This document shows positions 24,203 through 32,620 of a DNA stretch of 57,443 nt, one piece after another. Source of the stretch: a bacterium. Its GTDB lineage: Bacteria > SZUA-79 > Acidulodesulfobacterales > Acidulodesulfobacteraceae. The translations under genes and the position numbers were made by a program. The stretch covers positions 1 to 57,443 of the forward strand of contig JAKAFU010000001.1 in assembly GCA_021825865.1 (NCBI GenBank), in the 5' to 3' direction. A model generated the notes under the pieces. It was not told the DNA's origin. It made no database searches and worked only from the letters and a program-made list of their open reading frames with translations. Numbering within the stretch: the stretch's first letter is position 1; the number at the start of each line of letters is the position of its first letter.

Positions 24203-26710
24203 TTATTTTTGCCAAATAATTTTATTAAATTCCAGTGGCGTTAAAACTTTTGGATAATAAGGTATAACGCGAAGGGTATAGTTATCAATAGGGCGATCAT
24301 TCGGAACCGCTGTCTCATAAATAAATTCATTTATATATCCGGAAGCACTGCCGATATTCGTCATTTCAGCCTTGAACGGCTCATCGTTTTCATCTCCGGA
24401 CGCAAAAACTTCTACTTTAATATCCAGCGGTTTAACGGCTCCGAGCCGTATAGCGCACTTGACATTATAATATTCCTCTTTTTTTTCAAAGATTGGTATT
24501 CCAATATGAATTTCGTTCCAATTTTGTTCAAGTCTTTTCTTCCATTCATTAATAGTCAGAGCAAGTTTTCCGCCTAATGCATTTCTTTCCTCATATAAGG
24601 ATGATAATGGAAGGTAAGCTTTTTTAACATATTCTTTCATCATTCTGAATGTAGAATATTTCGGCGTAAGAAGAAACATGCTCTGCCTTATCTTTTCAAT
24701 CCATTTCATCGGAAAGCCGTCTTTATTTCTATCAAAAAATTCAGGGACTATAGACTCCTCTAAAAGTTTATACAGTGATTCGGCATCCTCTTTGTCGTTA
24801 TTATAATATTCATCGGAAGAAGAATGTTTACCGATAGCCCACCCCAGTTTTTCAGAATAGGCTTCTGCCCACCAGCCGTCAAGAATGGAACAGTTGAGTC
24901 CTCCATTGGCAATTATTTTCATTCCGCTGGTTCCACTGGCTTCAAGCGGACGTCTTGGATTATTAATCCATAAATCTATACCTCCCACTATTTTTTGTGC
25001 AATATCCATATCATAATCTGACAAGAAAAAAACCGTATTACTAATTTCAGGGTCTTGAGCAAACTGTATCCATTCTTTAATTAATAGTTTTCCCGTGAAA
25101 TCGCCGGGATGAGCCTTTCCGCTAATTAAGATACGCACAGGTCTATTTTGACTTTTAAGAATATTTTTAAGCCTTGTTTTGTCGTACAGTAGAAGGGTCG
25201 GTCTTTTGTATCCTGTGAATCTGCGAGCTAAACCGATATATAAGGCATTAGGATCAAGAAACGAAGGCTCCTGATTAATACGGCAGCAGCCTTTCATTTT
25301 ATTTATGTGATTTTTAATATCGTCAAGCATAGAAAGTTTATTATTCATTCTGAATTTCCAGATTTCCGCATCAGTCATTTTATTAATGAAATCAAACGAT
25401 TCTTGGGAACATTTTTCTATTAAGGACTTTGTATCATTTTTAGTCAATAATTTTTCGGATATACTTGAAATCCATGTAGGCGTGTGAACCCCGTTAGTAA
25501 TATAAGTAACCGGCACATCTTTTATCGGCCACCTCTCAAATAATCCGGAAAATAAATTCCTGCTTACTTCGCCGTGGATTTTACTTACCCCGTTAATAAA
25601 ACCGCTTCCCCGTATGGCTAAATATGCCATATTAAAAGGTTCGGTAGAATTTTCCGATGAAACTTTACCCATATTAATAAATTCTTCATCCGTAATTTCG
25701 CATCTTTGTATATAATATGAAAGATAATTGCGGATAAGCGACGGTTCAAAGGTGTCAAAGCCTGCCTGCACAGGGGTATGAGTGGTAAAAATATTGCCTG
25801 CTCTTGTAACAGTCAGTGCTTGCCAGAAATCCGCGGAATTATTATCCTGCATCCAAGTATATGCGCGTTCAAGCACAACAAAAGCCGCATGTCCCTCATT
25901 CATATGGCAAATGTTTACGTCAATACCGAGTGCTCTGAAAACTTTAAAACCGCCGATTCCAAGAATAATTTCTTGAATTAATCTGATTTCTCTGCCTGCC
26001 TCGTATAAATCTCCGGTAATTCCTCTATCTATTGAAAGATTTACAGGATCATTAGAATCAAGTAAATATAAAAGCGTGTTTCCTATTTTTGCTATCCATA
26101 CCCTTAGCATGACAGTTCTATCTGGCAACGTTACAGACACGCGCAGCCATTCGCCCGATTTGTTTCTGCACGGTATAACTGGAAGGGAGTGCGGGTCATT
26201 GTAAGGATAGACTTCAATTTGTTCGGAAGAGCCGTTGATTATTTGACGAAAATATCCTCTTTGATACATTAGACCGATACCTGCAAGAGGCACTCCTAAA
26301 TCTTCTGCAGTTTTTAAATAGTCGCCTGCAAGTATTCCAAGACCGCCGGCATAAAGCGGAAGAGATTCATCTAATCCAAATTCCATGCTAAAATAAGCAA
26401 CAGTTTTAAGATCATTTTCTTTATAATTTTCTTTAAACCAGCCCGCGGCGTTATCCGTTTTTACCCAGTCGTGTTTTATCTGATTAAAATTTTTCATAAA
26501 ATCAGCATTTGAAGATAATTTTTTTAAATCATCTAAAGATACCGTTTGCAGAATCAACCATGGATTGTGCGTTAAATACCACAGAGTAGGGTCTATTGTT
26601 TTAAAAAGTTCATCGGCATCATGATTATACGTCCAGCGAAGGTCAAAGACAATATCGTTAAGAAATTCAAGTCCTGCAGGTAAATTGCGCATCAAATAAT
26701 GTTCAAGCAT
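24203..26710 (-). CDS. glgP: Alpha-glucan phosphorylase (GlgP, DUF3417 type)
   Basis: An 835-residue GT35 phosphorylase. The N-terminal DUF3417-type domain starts 'NLPAGLEFLNDIVFDLRWTY'. 'VAYFSMEFGLDESLPLYAGG' and 'LGILAGDYLKTAEDLGVPLA' are characteristic. 'GYKRPTLLLYDKTRLKNIL' carries the phosphate-binding Lys/Arg, and the PLP Lys lies in 'LEASGTSGMKIIANGGLN'. The enzyme releases glucose-1-phosphate from glycogen or maltodextrin using phosphate. The length fits this type, slightly shorter than in muscle or E. coli GlgP. Metal genes lie on both sides; no other glycogen gene is in the window. Confidence 0.96.
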   Translation of the reverse strand: MLEHYLMRNLPAGLEFLNDIVFDLRWTYNHDADELFKTIDPTLWYLTHNPWLILQTVSLDDLKKLSSNADFMKNFNQIKHDWVKTDNAAGWFKENYKENDLKTVAYFSMEFGLDESLPLYAGGLGILAGDYLKTAEDLGVPLAGIGLMYQRGYFRQIINGSSEQIEVYPYNDPHSLPVIPCRNKSGEWLRVSVTLPDRTVMLRVWIAKIGNTLLYLLDSNDPVNLSIDRGITGDLYEAGREIRLIQEIILGIGGFKVFRALGIDVNICHMNEGHAAFVVLERAYTWMQDNNSADFWQALTVTRAGNIFTTHTPVQAGFDTFEPSLIRNYLSYYIQRCEITDEEFINMGKVSSENSTEPFNMAYLAIRGSGFINGVSKIHGEVSRNLFSGLFERWPIKDVPVTYITNGVHTPTWISSISEKLLTKNDTKSLIEKCSQESFDFINKMTDAEIWKFRMNNKLSMLDDIKNHINKMKGCCRINQEPSFLDPNALYIGLARRFTGYKRPTLLLYDKTRLKNILKSQNRPVRILISGKAHPGDFTGKLLIKEWIQFAQDPEISNTVFFLSDYDMDIAQKIVGGIDLWINNPRRPLEASGTSGMKIIANGGLNCSILDGWWAEAYSEKLGWAIGKHSSSDEYYNNDKEDAESLYKLLEESIVPEFFDRNKDGFPMKWIEKIRQSMFLLTPKYSTFRMMKEYVKKAYLPLSSLYEERNALGGKLALTINEWKKRLEQNWNEIHIGIPIFEKKEEYYNVKCAIRLGAVKPLDIKVEVFASGDENDEPFKAEMTNIGSASGYINEFIYETAVPNDRPIDNYTLRVIPYYPKVLTPLEFNKIIWQK

Positions 26711-26787
26711 AATCCCTCCGGGTTATATCTATCTTATACCATATAAATGTAAATGCTTCTCTATTTTTTATTTTTATGTGTTGCGGT

Positions 26788-27267
26788 TCAAATTTTCGGC
26801 CATTTCATAAAAATATGCCCTTTTAAGAAATATAAAAAGGTAAACATAACAATAGTGATACCTAAAGAGGAAAAAAACATAATCCTGTTACTTTTGTCAG
26901 CTTTAGAGCCTGGTTGTTCACATTCACATTCTATCTCATTACTTAAATTATCTTGATTGTTTTGGCTTGCTTTTAACGAAATTTTCTGTAATTTTTGTCT
27001 TTTAAGTTTTGGTCGTATAAAAACAAAATAGAAACTTATTGCCAGACTTAAAATATTTAATATAATAAAATAATTTGTAAAATGAGCAAGTCCTTTTAAG
27101 GCAGAAGAAAATCCGCCAAAAGAACCTGCGCCGGCGGCGCTTATGCCTAATGCGCTTAAAACTAACGGCGCCCAGCAGCATGTTCCGCCTAATATTGCAA
27201 AAATCGACGGGATAACAGCTGCAATTTTAGTTTTTTCTTTTATAGGATTATTTTCATTGCTATTCAT
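26788..27267 (-). CDS. merT: MerT-like mercuric transport protein
   Basis: A 159-residue inner-membrane protein with three or more helices. The first helix carries the paired cysteines Cys30-Cys31 in 'ILGGTCCWAPLVLSALGISA', typical of MerT. A second Cys pair follows in the charged loop 'SNEIECECEQPGSK' before the last helix. In MerT these pairs hand Hg(II) across the membrane to MerA. GGAGG lies before ATG 27267. It follows the 84-residue gene by 14 bases and merA before that on the same strand, so the three probably form one operon. Confidence 0.8.
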   Translation of the reverse strand: MNSNENNPIKEKTKIAAVIPSIFAILGGTCCWAPLVLSALGISAAGAGSFGGFSSALKGLAHFTNYFIILNILSLAISFYFVFIRPKLKRQKLQKISLKASQNNQDNLSNEIECECEQPGSKADKSNRIMFFSSLGITIVMFTFLYFLKGHIFMKWPKI

Positions 27268-27281
27268 AGATTGACCTCCGA

Positions 27282-27536
27282 TTAGCTTTCCGGTTCCAGA
27301 AAATTTTTCATCTCTTTTACATCTCTAACAATCACTTTCCACCACCAGTTAAAAACTTCGACCTTGTCGCTTAATTCATTAACTTTATGTTCAATGAATG
27401 TTGTATTTTCATAGTTTGTAAAAAGTTTTTTTACATCCCCGTCATAATTATATATTTCTTCCAAATAGTCTTTAATATTATCTATTTCTATCAATAAACT
27501 TTGAATGGTATCTTGAAAATCTTCATTTTTATCCAT
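27282..27536 (-). CDS. Small acidic protein between merA and merT, unknown function
   Basis: An 84-residue soluble protein, rich in Asp/Glu and helical, with a Trp-rich segment 'KVEVFNWWWKVIVRDVKEMK' near the C-terminus. There are no cysteines or histidines suited to mercury binding apart from one His. AGAGGTGG precedes ATG 27536. It lies 37 bases after merA and 14 bases before merT, so it is an operon member. The WWW motif on a helix suggests a peripheral membrane contact. No family is recognised. Confidence 0.65.
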   Translation of the reverse strand: MDKNEDFQDTIQSLLIEIDNIKDYLEEIYNYDGDVKKLFTNYENTTFIEHKVNELSDKVEVFNWWWKVIVRDVKEMKNFLEPES

Positions 27537-27573
27537 TGTTCTATTCCACCTCTTATATTAACAAATCTAGTTT

Positions 27574-29274
27574 CTATGCGCAGCAGCTAAGTTTACTGAC
27601 GTCTTTAGTAAAACTCTGAGCAGCTAATTTAAGCCCTTCCGCCATAGTCGGATAAACGCCGATTTCCTCGCCGATTTGCTGAATCGTATAACTATTTTGC
27701 AAATAGACGCTTGCCTGCTGGATTGTTTCCGACGAGTTGTGCGCCAGCATATGAATTCCTAAAACTTTATTGGTTTTCTTATCCGCTATCATCTTTATTA
27801 AACCCTCAGTTTTAAAAATAGCCTGAGCTTTAGGAACGTATTCGACAGGAAAAACTACTTTAACTACATCATAGCCCTCTTTGATAGCCGCTTCTTCCGT
27901 TAATCCGACCGAAGACACTTCCGGGTCGGTAAATGTAGTATGCGCAACGAAAGAATAGTCGGCTTTAATATGTCTGCCGTGAAGCATATTATCGGCGGCT
28001 ATCTTGCCGTCATACGCAGCAGTCGTAACTAATCTCGTTATGCCAGTAACGTCTCCGCATGCGTAAATATTTTGATTGGCAGTTCTAAGTTCGCCGTCAA
28101 CTTTAATATAGCCCTGTTTGTAAGTTTCTACTCCGACCGCTTCCAAATTTAAATTTTCTGTATTTCCTACAACGCCCGTAGCCATTAAAAATTCATTAAA
28201 ATTAACCGTTTTTAAACCCTCTTCGGTTTCTATATCGGCATATTTTTTGCCGCCGTCTTTATAAAGGCGTTTTATTGAAGAATTAAGTAAAAATTCTATA
28301 CCTTCTTTTTTTAAAATATTCAAAAGCGCTTCCGATATTTCCGGCTCTTCATTAAGTAAAATCCTGCCGGAACGGCCTACTACTATCACATTGGAGCCAA
28401 ATCTTCTAAACATCTGCGCAAATTCAAGCGATACCGCCCTTGTGCCAAGTATTAAAAGAGTTTCAGGCAGATAATCCAGATTTAATATTTCTTCGTTTGT
28501 AAGATAGCCGACATCTCCCAATCCGTTAATGTCTATTATCAGATTTGTAGAACCGGTTGCAATAATGAATTTATCCGATGTAATTTTATAAGAGTCAACC
28601 CTTTTATCGTTTGGGATAACTTCAACTGAATTTTTTGATGCGAACCTTCCTTCGGCTTCTATAAACGTAATATTGTTATAACCCCTTAATACGTTATAAT
28701 ATTTCATTTCCCGCAAGCTGTTAAGAAGTTCGGTTTTTCTTTTTATGAGTTCTTTTATGTCAATATGCGTCTGCTTAGTTTCTATACCTTTAAATTTATT
28801 GCTTAAAGGTTCATAATATATTCTTGCGGCTTCCAGAAGATGCTTCGAAGGGACGCAGCCTCTGTTTAAACAGGTTCCGCCGATAACCCAGTTTTCAATA
28901 ACGCACACTTTTTTGCCTTCATCTGCAAATTTTATAGCCGATGAAAAAGCGGCGGAGCCTCCGCCTACGACTATTAAATCATAATCATAATTATGTCCGC
29001 TGCCTGTTTGACCGCCTTCAGATTTTGCCGTTTTTTTAACTTCTGTTTCGGAAACATCCGCCGTTTCATAAGCTAAAGGCGTATACCCAGCTTCTTCTAT
29101 GTTTTTCTTTATATCTTCTACATTTATATCGTCAAGTGCTAAAATAGTACTTTCGCCTTTTGATAAAGAGGTATCTGCATCCATTACGCCTTTTACTTTA
29201 TTAATTGCTTTATTGACCGAAACAACACAGTGTTCGCAAGTCATACCCTTAACATTCATTTTTATTTTCTTCAT
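27574..29274 (-). CDS. merA: Mercuric reductase with N-terminal HMA domain
   Basis: A 566-residue flavoprotein. Residues 1-68 are an HMA domain with 'VKGMTCEHCVVSVNKAINK'. The FAD/NADPH disulfide oxidoreductase core follows: 'YDLIVVGGGSAAFSSAIKFA', redox pair 'IGGTCLNRGCVPSKHLLEA', 'AYDGKIAADNML', and the dimerisation domain. The C-terminus ends 'KLSCCA', the vicinal Cys pair that delivers Hg(II) to the active site. This matches the canonical MerA length and motifs. It reduces Hg(II) to Hg(0) in the cytoplasm. A 12-2-12 inverted repeat sits 18 bases before its start codon. Confidence 0.95.
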   Translation of the reverse strand: MKKIKMNVKGMTCEHCVVSVNKAINKVKGVMDADTSLSKGESTILALDDINVEDIKKNIEEAGYTPLAYETADVSETEVKKTAKSEGGQTGSGHNYDYDLIVVGGGSAAFSSAIKFADEGKKVCVIENWVIGGTCLNRGCVPSKHLLEAARIYYEPLSNKFKGIETKQTHIDIKELIKRKTELLNSLREMKYYNVLRGYNNITFIEAEGRFASKNSVEVIPNDKRVDSYKITSDKFIIATGSTNLIIDINGLGDVGYLTNEEILNLDYLPETLLILGTRAVSLEFAQMFRRFGSNVIVVGRSGRILLNEEPEISEALLNILKKEGIEFLLNSSIKRLYKDGGKKYADIETEEGLKTVNFNEFLMATGVVGNTENLNLEAVGVETYKQGYIKVDGELRTANQNIYACGDVTGITRLVTTAAYDGKIAADNMLHGRHIKADYSFVAHTTFTDPEVSSVGLTEEAAIKEGYDVVKVVFPVEYVPKAQAIFKTEGLIKMIADKKTNKVLGIHMLAHNSSETIQQASVYLQNSYTIQQIGEEIGVYPTMAEGLKLAAQSFTKDVSKLSCCA

Positions 29275-29291
29275 TGTTTTCTCCCAATATA

Positions 29292-29317
29292 ATATTCATA
29301 ATAAGTATTATGAATAT
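29292..29317 (-). promoter_or_regulatory. Perfect 12-2-12 inverted repeat upstream of merA (ArsR/SmtB-type operator)
   Basis: ATATTCATAATA (29292-29303), AG, TATTATGAATAT (29306-29317). The geometry is the classical ArsR/SmtB operator, 18 bases upstream of the merA start codon. Half-site TTCATA recurs in the inverted repeat before the Met-rich gene at 23685. Confidence 0.65.
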
Positions 29318-29363
29318 ATGTTTTTAATCAGTTAAGATGTTATTAATATTAAATATTTACCCA

Positions 29364-29391
29364 AAAAACAAGAAAGACGGCTCGTCTTCCT
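29364..29391 (-). terminator. Terminator after merP
   Basis: On the minus strand GAAGACG-AGC-CGTCTTTC is followed by TTGTTTTTT. It separates merP from merA, which then needs its own promoter. Confidence 0.7.
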
Positions 29392-29452
29392 AAAATTTAA
29401 TTTAAAAAATGGTTTATTGCCTTTAATAAGTTTTAATAATTTTTTAATTTTT

Positions 29453-29698
29453 TTAACAGCATACTCCTGTATTTTCTTCCAATAATTCAACATATTCTTT
29501 CGGTTTATAACCTGCAATCGTCAAATTATTTTTTATCTCATCAATATTTGCACTCTCAGATAGAGATATAACCGCCGTATTATCTTTTAAAGAAACCTTC
29601 ACTTCTTTTACCCCTTCAACCTTTTTTATTGCTTTATTTACGGAAACGATGCAGCCCCCGCAGGTCATACCTGTTATCCCAATCTTAATCTTTTTCAT
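29453..29698 (-). CDS. HMA-domain metallochaperone (MerP/CopZ-like)
   Basis: An 81-residue soluble HMA domain with 'GITGMTCGGCIVSVNKAIKK' (Cys13 and Cys16 bind the metal) and an unusual vicinal Cys pair at the very C-terminus ('TGVCC'). There is no signal peptide, unlike classical periplasmic MerP, so it should act in the cytoplasm, perhaps handing Hg(II) or Cu(I) to MerA. AAGGAGG lies seven bases before ATG 29698. A MerR-type promoter lies directly upstream. Confidence 0.85.
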   Translation of the reverse strand: MKKIKIGITGMTCGGCIVSVNKAIKKVEGVKEVKVSLKDNTAVISLSESANIDEIKNNLTIAGYKPKEYVELLEENTGVCC

Positions 29699-29763
29699 AA
29701 TAAAACCTCCTTTTTAATTATTTTATTTATTCCTTATTAAAGATAAAGCATCCATATATTTTA

Positions 29764-29795
29764 ATTATAAACCTTATAGTATACTATAAGGTCAA
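29764..29795 (-). promoter_or_regulatory. MerR-type promoter with perfect 22-bp palindrome
   Basis: On the minus strand, -35 TTGACC (29790-29795) and -10 TATAAT (29764-29769) are separated by 20 bases (or 19 to TTATAA). The spacer holds a perfect palindrome, ACCTTATAGTA and its mirror, at 29771-29792. Overlong spacer plus palindrome is the signature of MerR-family activators (MerR, CueR, ZntR). No merR gene is in the window. Confidence 0.85.
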
Positions 29796-30000
29796 GTTAA
29801 ATTTGCAGAATATTAAAATATAATTTAGCGAAGATATTACCGGTTAAATTATTATTCGTCATAAAAATCGGTTGCGTCCTTAAACTTTCCATATTATGTA
29901 ATTTTATTGTAAAAAAATGCCATATTATTATCTAAAATATAATTATTTTTATATATTTAAGACAATAAAAAGTTTACTTTATTAATTTAACTAAGTTAGG

Positions 30001-30459
30001 TTATAAAAATAAAATCTTAGGAGGGTGGTCTATATTGAAAGAAAATATTGATGAAAAATTTTCATTATAAAGCTTAAATTTGCTGGTTAAGATATTATAG
30101 TCTGAATTAAGGTTAGTTCTTTTAAGAAGAGTATATGATGCAAGGGTATAAGTAGGACATAATTGTAATTCCGATGAATATTTATTTATAGTGGACAATT
30201 TTTCTTTATAAAATAATCCTTGATGGATAATATATTTATTAAATTTTGCTGATTTTAAATAACCATGAGATTTATGCGGAGATTCATGCGCCAATTCATG
30301 CGATTCGCCGGAAAAGCAATTTGAATGGCTATAACACGGAGGAACAACGAAAATGCCTAAAACTTGCGCAATAAATAAATAAATTTTATATGGTATATTT
30401 ATTATGATATTTATAATTGCTTTTACTGTTTCTATTTCTACGTTTATCAGTTGTTTTAT
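30001..30459 (-). pseudogene. His/Cys-rich small exported protein, start codon not found
   Basis: The minus-strand frame is open for 152 codons, from 30459 to TAA 30001-30003. It holds a hydrophobic helix ('AIINIIINIPYKIYLFIAQV'), then a His/Cys-rich stretch 'CYSHSNCF' and 'ESHELAHESPHKSHG'. The end is 'FNIDHPPKILFL'. This layout resembles small exported proteins seen beside metal-efflux genes. The only usual start is TTG 30294, which lies after the hydrophobic helix and has no ribosome-binding site. A start lost from ATG to ATA, or an unusual start, is likely. The neighbours are mer genes and a SHOCT protein. Confidence 0.4.
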
Positions 30460-30503
30460 TTAAATAAATCTTTTTAGATTATCGATTTAAACCGCTCACA
30501 TAA

Positions 30504-30773
30504 TTAGTTTATTATATCTTTTTTCATCCGTTCAAATTCTTCTTTTGTTATTTCTCCTTTGGCATATCTTTTATTTAAAATGTCTAATGCGGATTCTGAA
30601 TTATTATGCATATTATGATGAGTGTAATGCCTGTCGTCGTCATGCCCGTATCTCCAGCATCCGCCGTTAAAACCTCCCCTGCCAAATACCATAAATACTA
30701 CAAACAGCATTACTATTATTCCGACGATAGGAAATATCCACATCCCGCTGCCCCAAAAAAAATATGGTCCCAT
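30504..30773 (-). CDS. Small membrane protein with SHOCT domain
   Basis: An 89-residue protein: one N-terminal membrane helix ('WIFPIVGIIVMLFVVFMVFG'), a Gly/His/Asp-rich loop ('YGHDDDRHYTHHNMHNN'), and a C-terminal SHOCT motif 'ALDILNKRYAKGEITKEEFE'. SHOCT ends are common on small membrane proteins near metal-resistance genes and may mediate oligomerisation. The His-rich loop could bind metal. AAGGAG precedes ATG 30773. The adjacent His/Cys-rich remnant lies downstream on the same strand. Confidence 0.85.
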   Translation of the reverse strand: MGPYFFWGSGMWIFPIVGIIVMLFVVFMVFGRGGFNGGCWRYGHDDDRHYTHHNMHNNSESALDILNKRYAKGEITKEEFERMKKDIIN

Positions 30774-31047
30774 ATTGTAATTCTCCTTATGTTTATTTGT
30801 TTAAAATATTAAAACATAGCTATTTAACTCGTTTTTAAATTTGCTATTATCTATATATAAATACATAGATAATCTATACTATATTCCGTTTCTCTGTCTA
30901 ACTGCTTTTAATTTTATAGTCTTAATTTTGTAGTTAAATTTTTTAAATTTATTAATATCTATTATACAATACAATATATGCCATATACCATAGTTTCAGT
31001 TTTTATTTTTAATGCTCATATTTATATAATATCATATGTCCACATTT

Positions 31048-31081
31048 TATCAATATTTATTTATATAAATAAATATTGATA
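31048..31081. repeat. Perfect 34-bp palindrome
   Basis: TATCAATATTTATTTAT (31048-31064) is followed immediately by its exact reverse complement (31065-31081), with no spacer. It lies between the divergent SHOCT and MtrA-like genes, 25 bases upstream of a promoter. Confidence 0.9.
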
Positions 31082-31105
31082 TTTATGATAAATTAAACTT
31101 CCACA

Positions 31106-31134
31106 TTGAAATAATTATAAAAATCTGTTAAAAT
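31106..31134 (+). promoter_or_regulatory. Sigma-70-like promoter of the MtrA-like gene
   Basis: TTGAAA (31106-31111), 17-base spacer, TAAAAT (31129-31134), 25 bases after the 34-bp palindrome. Confidence 0.6.
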
Positions 31135-31157
31135 TTATTAATAAGGAGAATAAAAAT

Positions 31158-31211
31158 ATGGGACAGTATCATTTCTTTGGTATTCTATATAAAATAAATA
31201 GATTATACTAA
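31158..31211 (+). CDS. 17-codon leader ORF
   Basis: ATG 31158 follows AAGGAG by ten bases and runs 17 codons (MGQYHFFGILYKINRLY) to TAA 31209-31211. The main gene starts 47 bases later with a poor ribosome-binding site. A leader peptide that controls translation is possible; a chance ORF is not excluded. Confidence 0.35.
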   Translation: MGQYHFFGILYKINRLY

Positions 31212-31258
31212 CATTAACAATTTTTAATTTATAGGATTTAAAGATTAAAGATAGAGAT

Positions 31259-32395
31259 ATGGATACGCAGAGTATTATAGAAATAGATGAAACATATAAT
31301 AAAATCAGGAGTGAACTTTTTAGGGCTATAAAATTAAAAAAATGTAAAAAGTGCGGGTGCATGATTTATGGTTTGAACGATATTATTGAAAACCTTAAAG
31401 TAATAGGAGATGATGCCTCAAACGATTTAATAAATGAAGTAGAAAAATTAAAATTAGAGCTAAAACAGATCGAGTATTCATGTCTTGGCTGTAAACACTG
31501 TTATCCTGCAGCGGCTATTAATTATCTGACCGATGCGCTCATATTGCAAATTCAGAATTCTGTTAATCAGACGGGTTCCGTAAATTCTTTAGAATTTTTA
31601 AATTCATGGCCTGTTTCCCCAGGCGAGTATAATAATTTTTGTGACGGAACAGGATGCCCAATCGCAGTATCCACTCTTGCCAGTTTAGATTTATACGACA
31701 ATTTATCAAAGTTAAAACCAAAAGGACTTTGCATTATAGGAAAAACTGAAACTGAAAATATCGGAATAGATAAAATTATAAAAAATACTGTAACTAATCC
31801 AACACTGCACTATTTAATAGTATCGGGAAAAGAATCGCAAGGCCATTACAGCGGTCAATCGCTTATATCTTTATATGAAAACGGCGTTGATAAAAACATG
31901 AGGATTATCGGTTCAAACGGCAAAAAACCGATTCTTAAAAATATAAGTTATGAGGAAGTAGAAAATTTTAGAAAACAGGTTAAGGTTATAAACATGGTCG
32001 GCTGCGAAGATGCAGGTGAGATTGCGGTTAAAATAAGCGAACTTTTGAAAGACTTTGAAATTATAAAACCCTCTGAAATTGTTAATAAGACTTTTGTCTT
32101 GCCTTCTGTAAAAAAAATAATTGCAAAAAAACCGAAAAAGATAAAATTAGACAAAAAAGGATATTTCGTGATAATACCTTCATTTGCGAACAAACTGATA
32201 ACAGTTGAGTTTTATAATTATCGCAACGAATTATTAAATGTCATTGAAGGGGATAACGTTTATTCAATTTATTCAACAATAATAGAAAAAGAATTAATTT
32301 CCGAGCTGACACACGCCGCCTATATCGGGAAAGAATTAGAAAAAGCAAAATGGTGCATTAATTACGGTGTCAAATATATTCAGGGCGAAGCGTGA
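31259..32395 (+). CDS. MtrA-like (tetrahydromethanopterin S-methyltransferase subunit A family) protein with Cys-rich N-terminus
   Basis: A 378-residue soluble protein. Residues 29-34 hold CxxCxC and residues 75-81 hold CxxCxxC, a probable Fe-S or zinc site. The centre is an MtrA domain: 'CPIAVSTLASLDLYDNL', 'IGKTETENIGIDKIIKNTVT', 'LIVSGKESQGHYSGQSLISL' and 'GVDKNMRIIGSNGKKPILKN'. The His in GHYSGQ is the most conserved candidate cobalamin-contact residue. The last 90 residues fit a DUF4346-like end ('YFVIIPSFANKLITVEFYNY'). In methanogens MtrA binds the corrinoid of a methyltransferase. Bacterial homologues are of unknown role. No other Mtr subunit is nearby. Confidence 0.8.
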   Translation: MDTQSIIEIDETYNKIRSELFRAIKLKKCKKCGCMIYGLNDIIENLKVIGDDASNDLINEVEKLKLELKQIEYSCLGCKHCYPAAAINYLTDALILQIQNSVNQTGSVNSLEFLNSWPVSPGEYNNFCDGTGCPIAVSTLASLDLYDNLSKLKPKGLCIIGKTETENIGIDKIIKNTVTNPTLHYLIVSGKESQGHYSGQSLISLYENGVDKNMRIIGSNGKKPILKNISYEEVENFRKQVKVINMVGCEDAGEIAVKISELLKDFEIIKPSEIVNKTFVLPSVKKIIAKKPKKIKLDKKGYFVIIPSFANKLITVEFYNYRNELLNVIEGDNVYSIYSTIIEKELISELTHAAYIGKELEKAKWCINYGVKYIQGEA

Positions 32396-32495
32396 TTTTA
32401 GACATGCGTTAAGTTCTTAATTCTAAACCTGCTTCTGCGATTAATCCTTTATCATTTATATAGTACGGAAATTACAAAAAAATTTAAAAATTTGT

Positions 32496-32552
32496 TTGAT
32501 TTATTTTTTTATACATAATATAATCTGATTATATACTAACCGTTTAGTATAT
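32496..32552 (+). promoter_or_regulatory. Promoter plus TetR-type operator of the redox cluster
   Basis: TTGATT (32496-32501), 17-base spacer, TATAAT (32519-32524). Just downstream a perfect 9-base inverted repeat, ATATACTAA-CCGT-TTAGTATAT (32531-32552), overlaps the expected transcription start. This fits repression by the TetR protein encoded at 33341. Confidence 0.75.
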
Positions 32553-32620
32553 TGTTAAACTTTAACTTATATATACAATACAAAAAAATATTAAAATGTA
32601 AATGGGGAGGGCAATTTACC

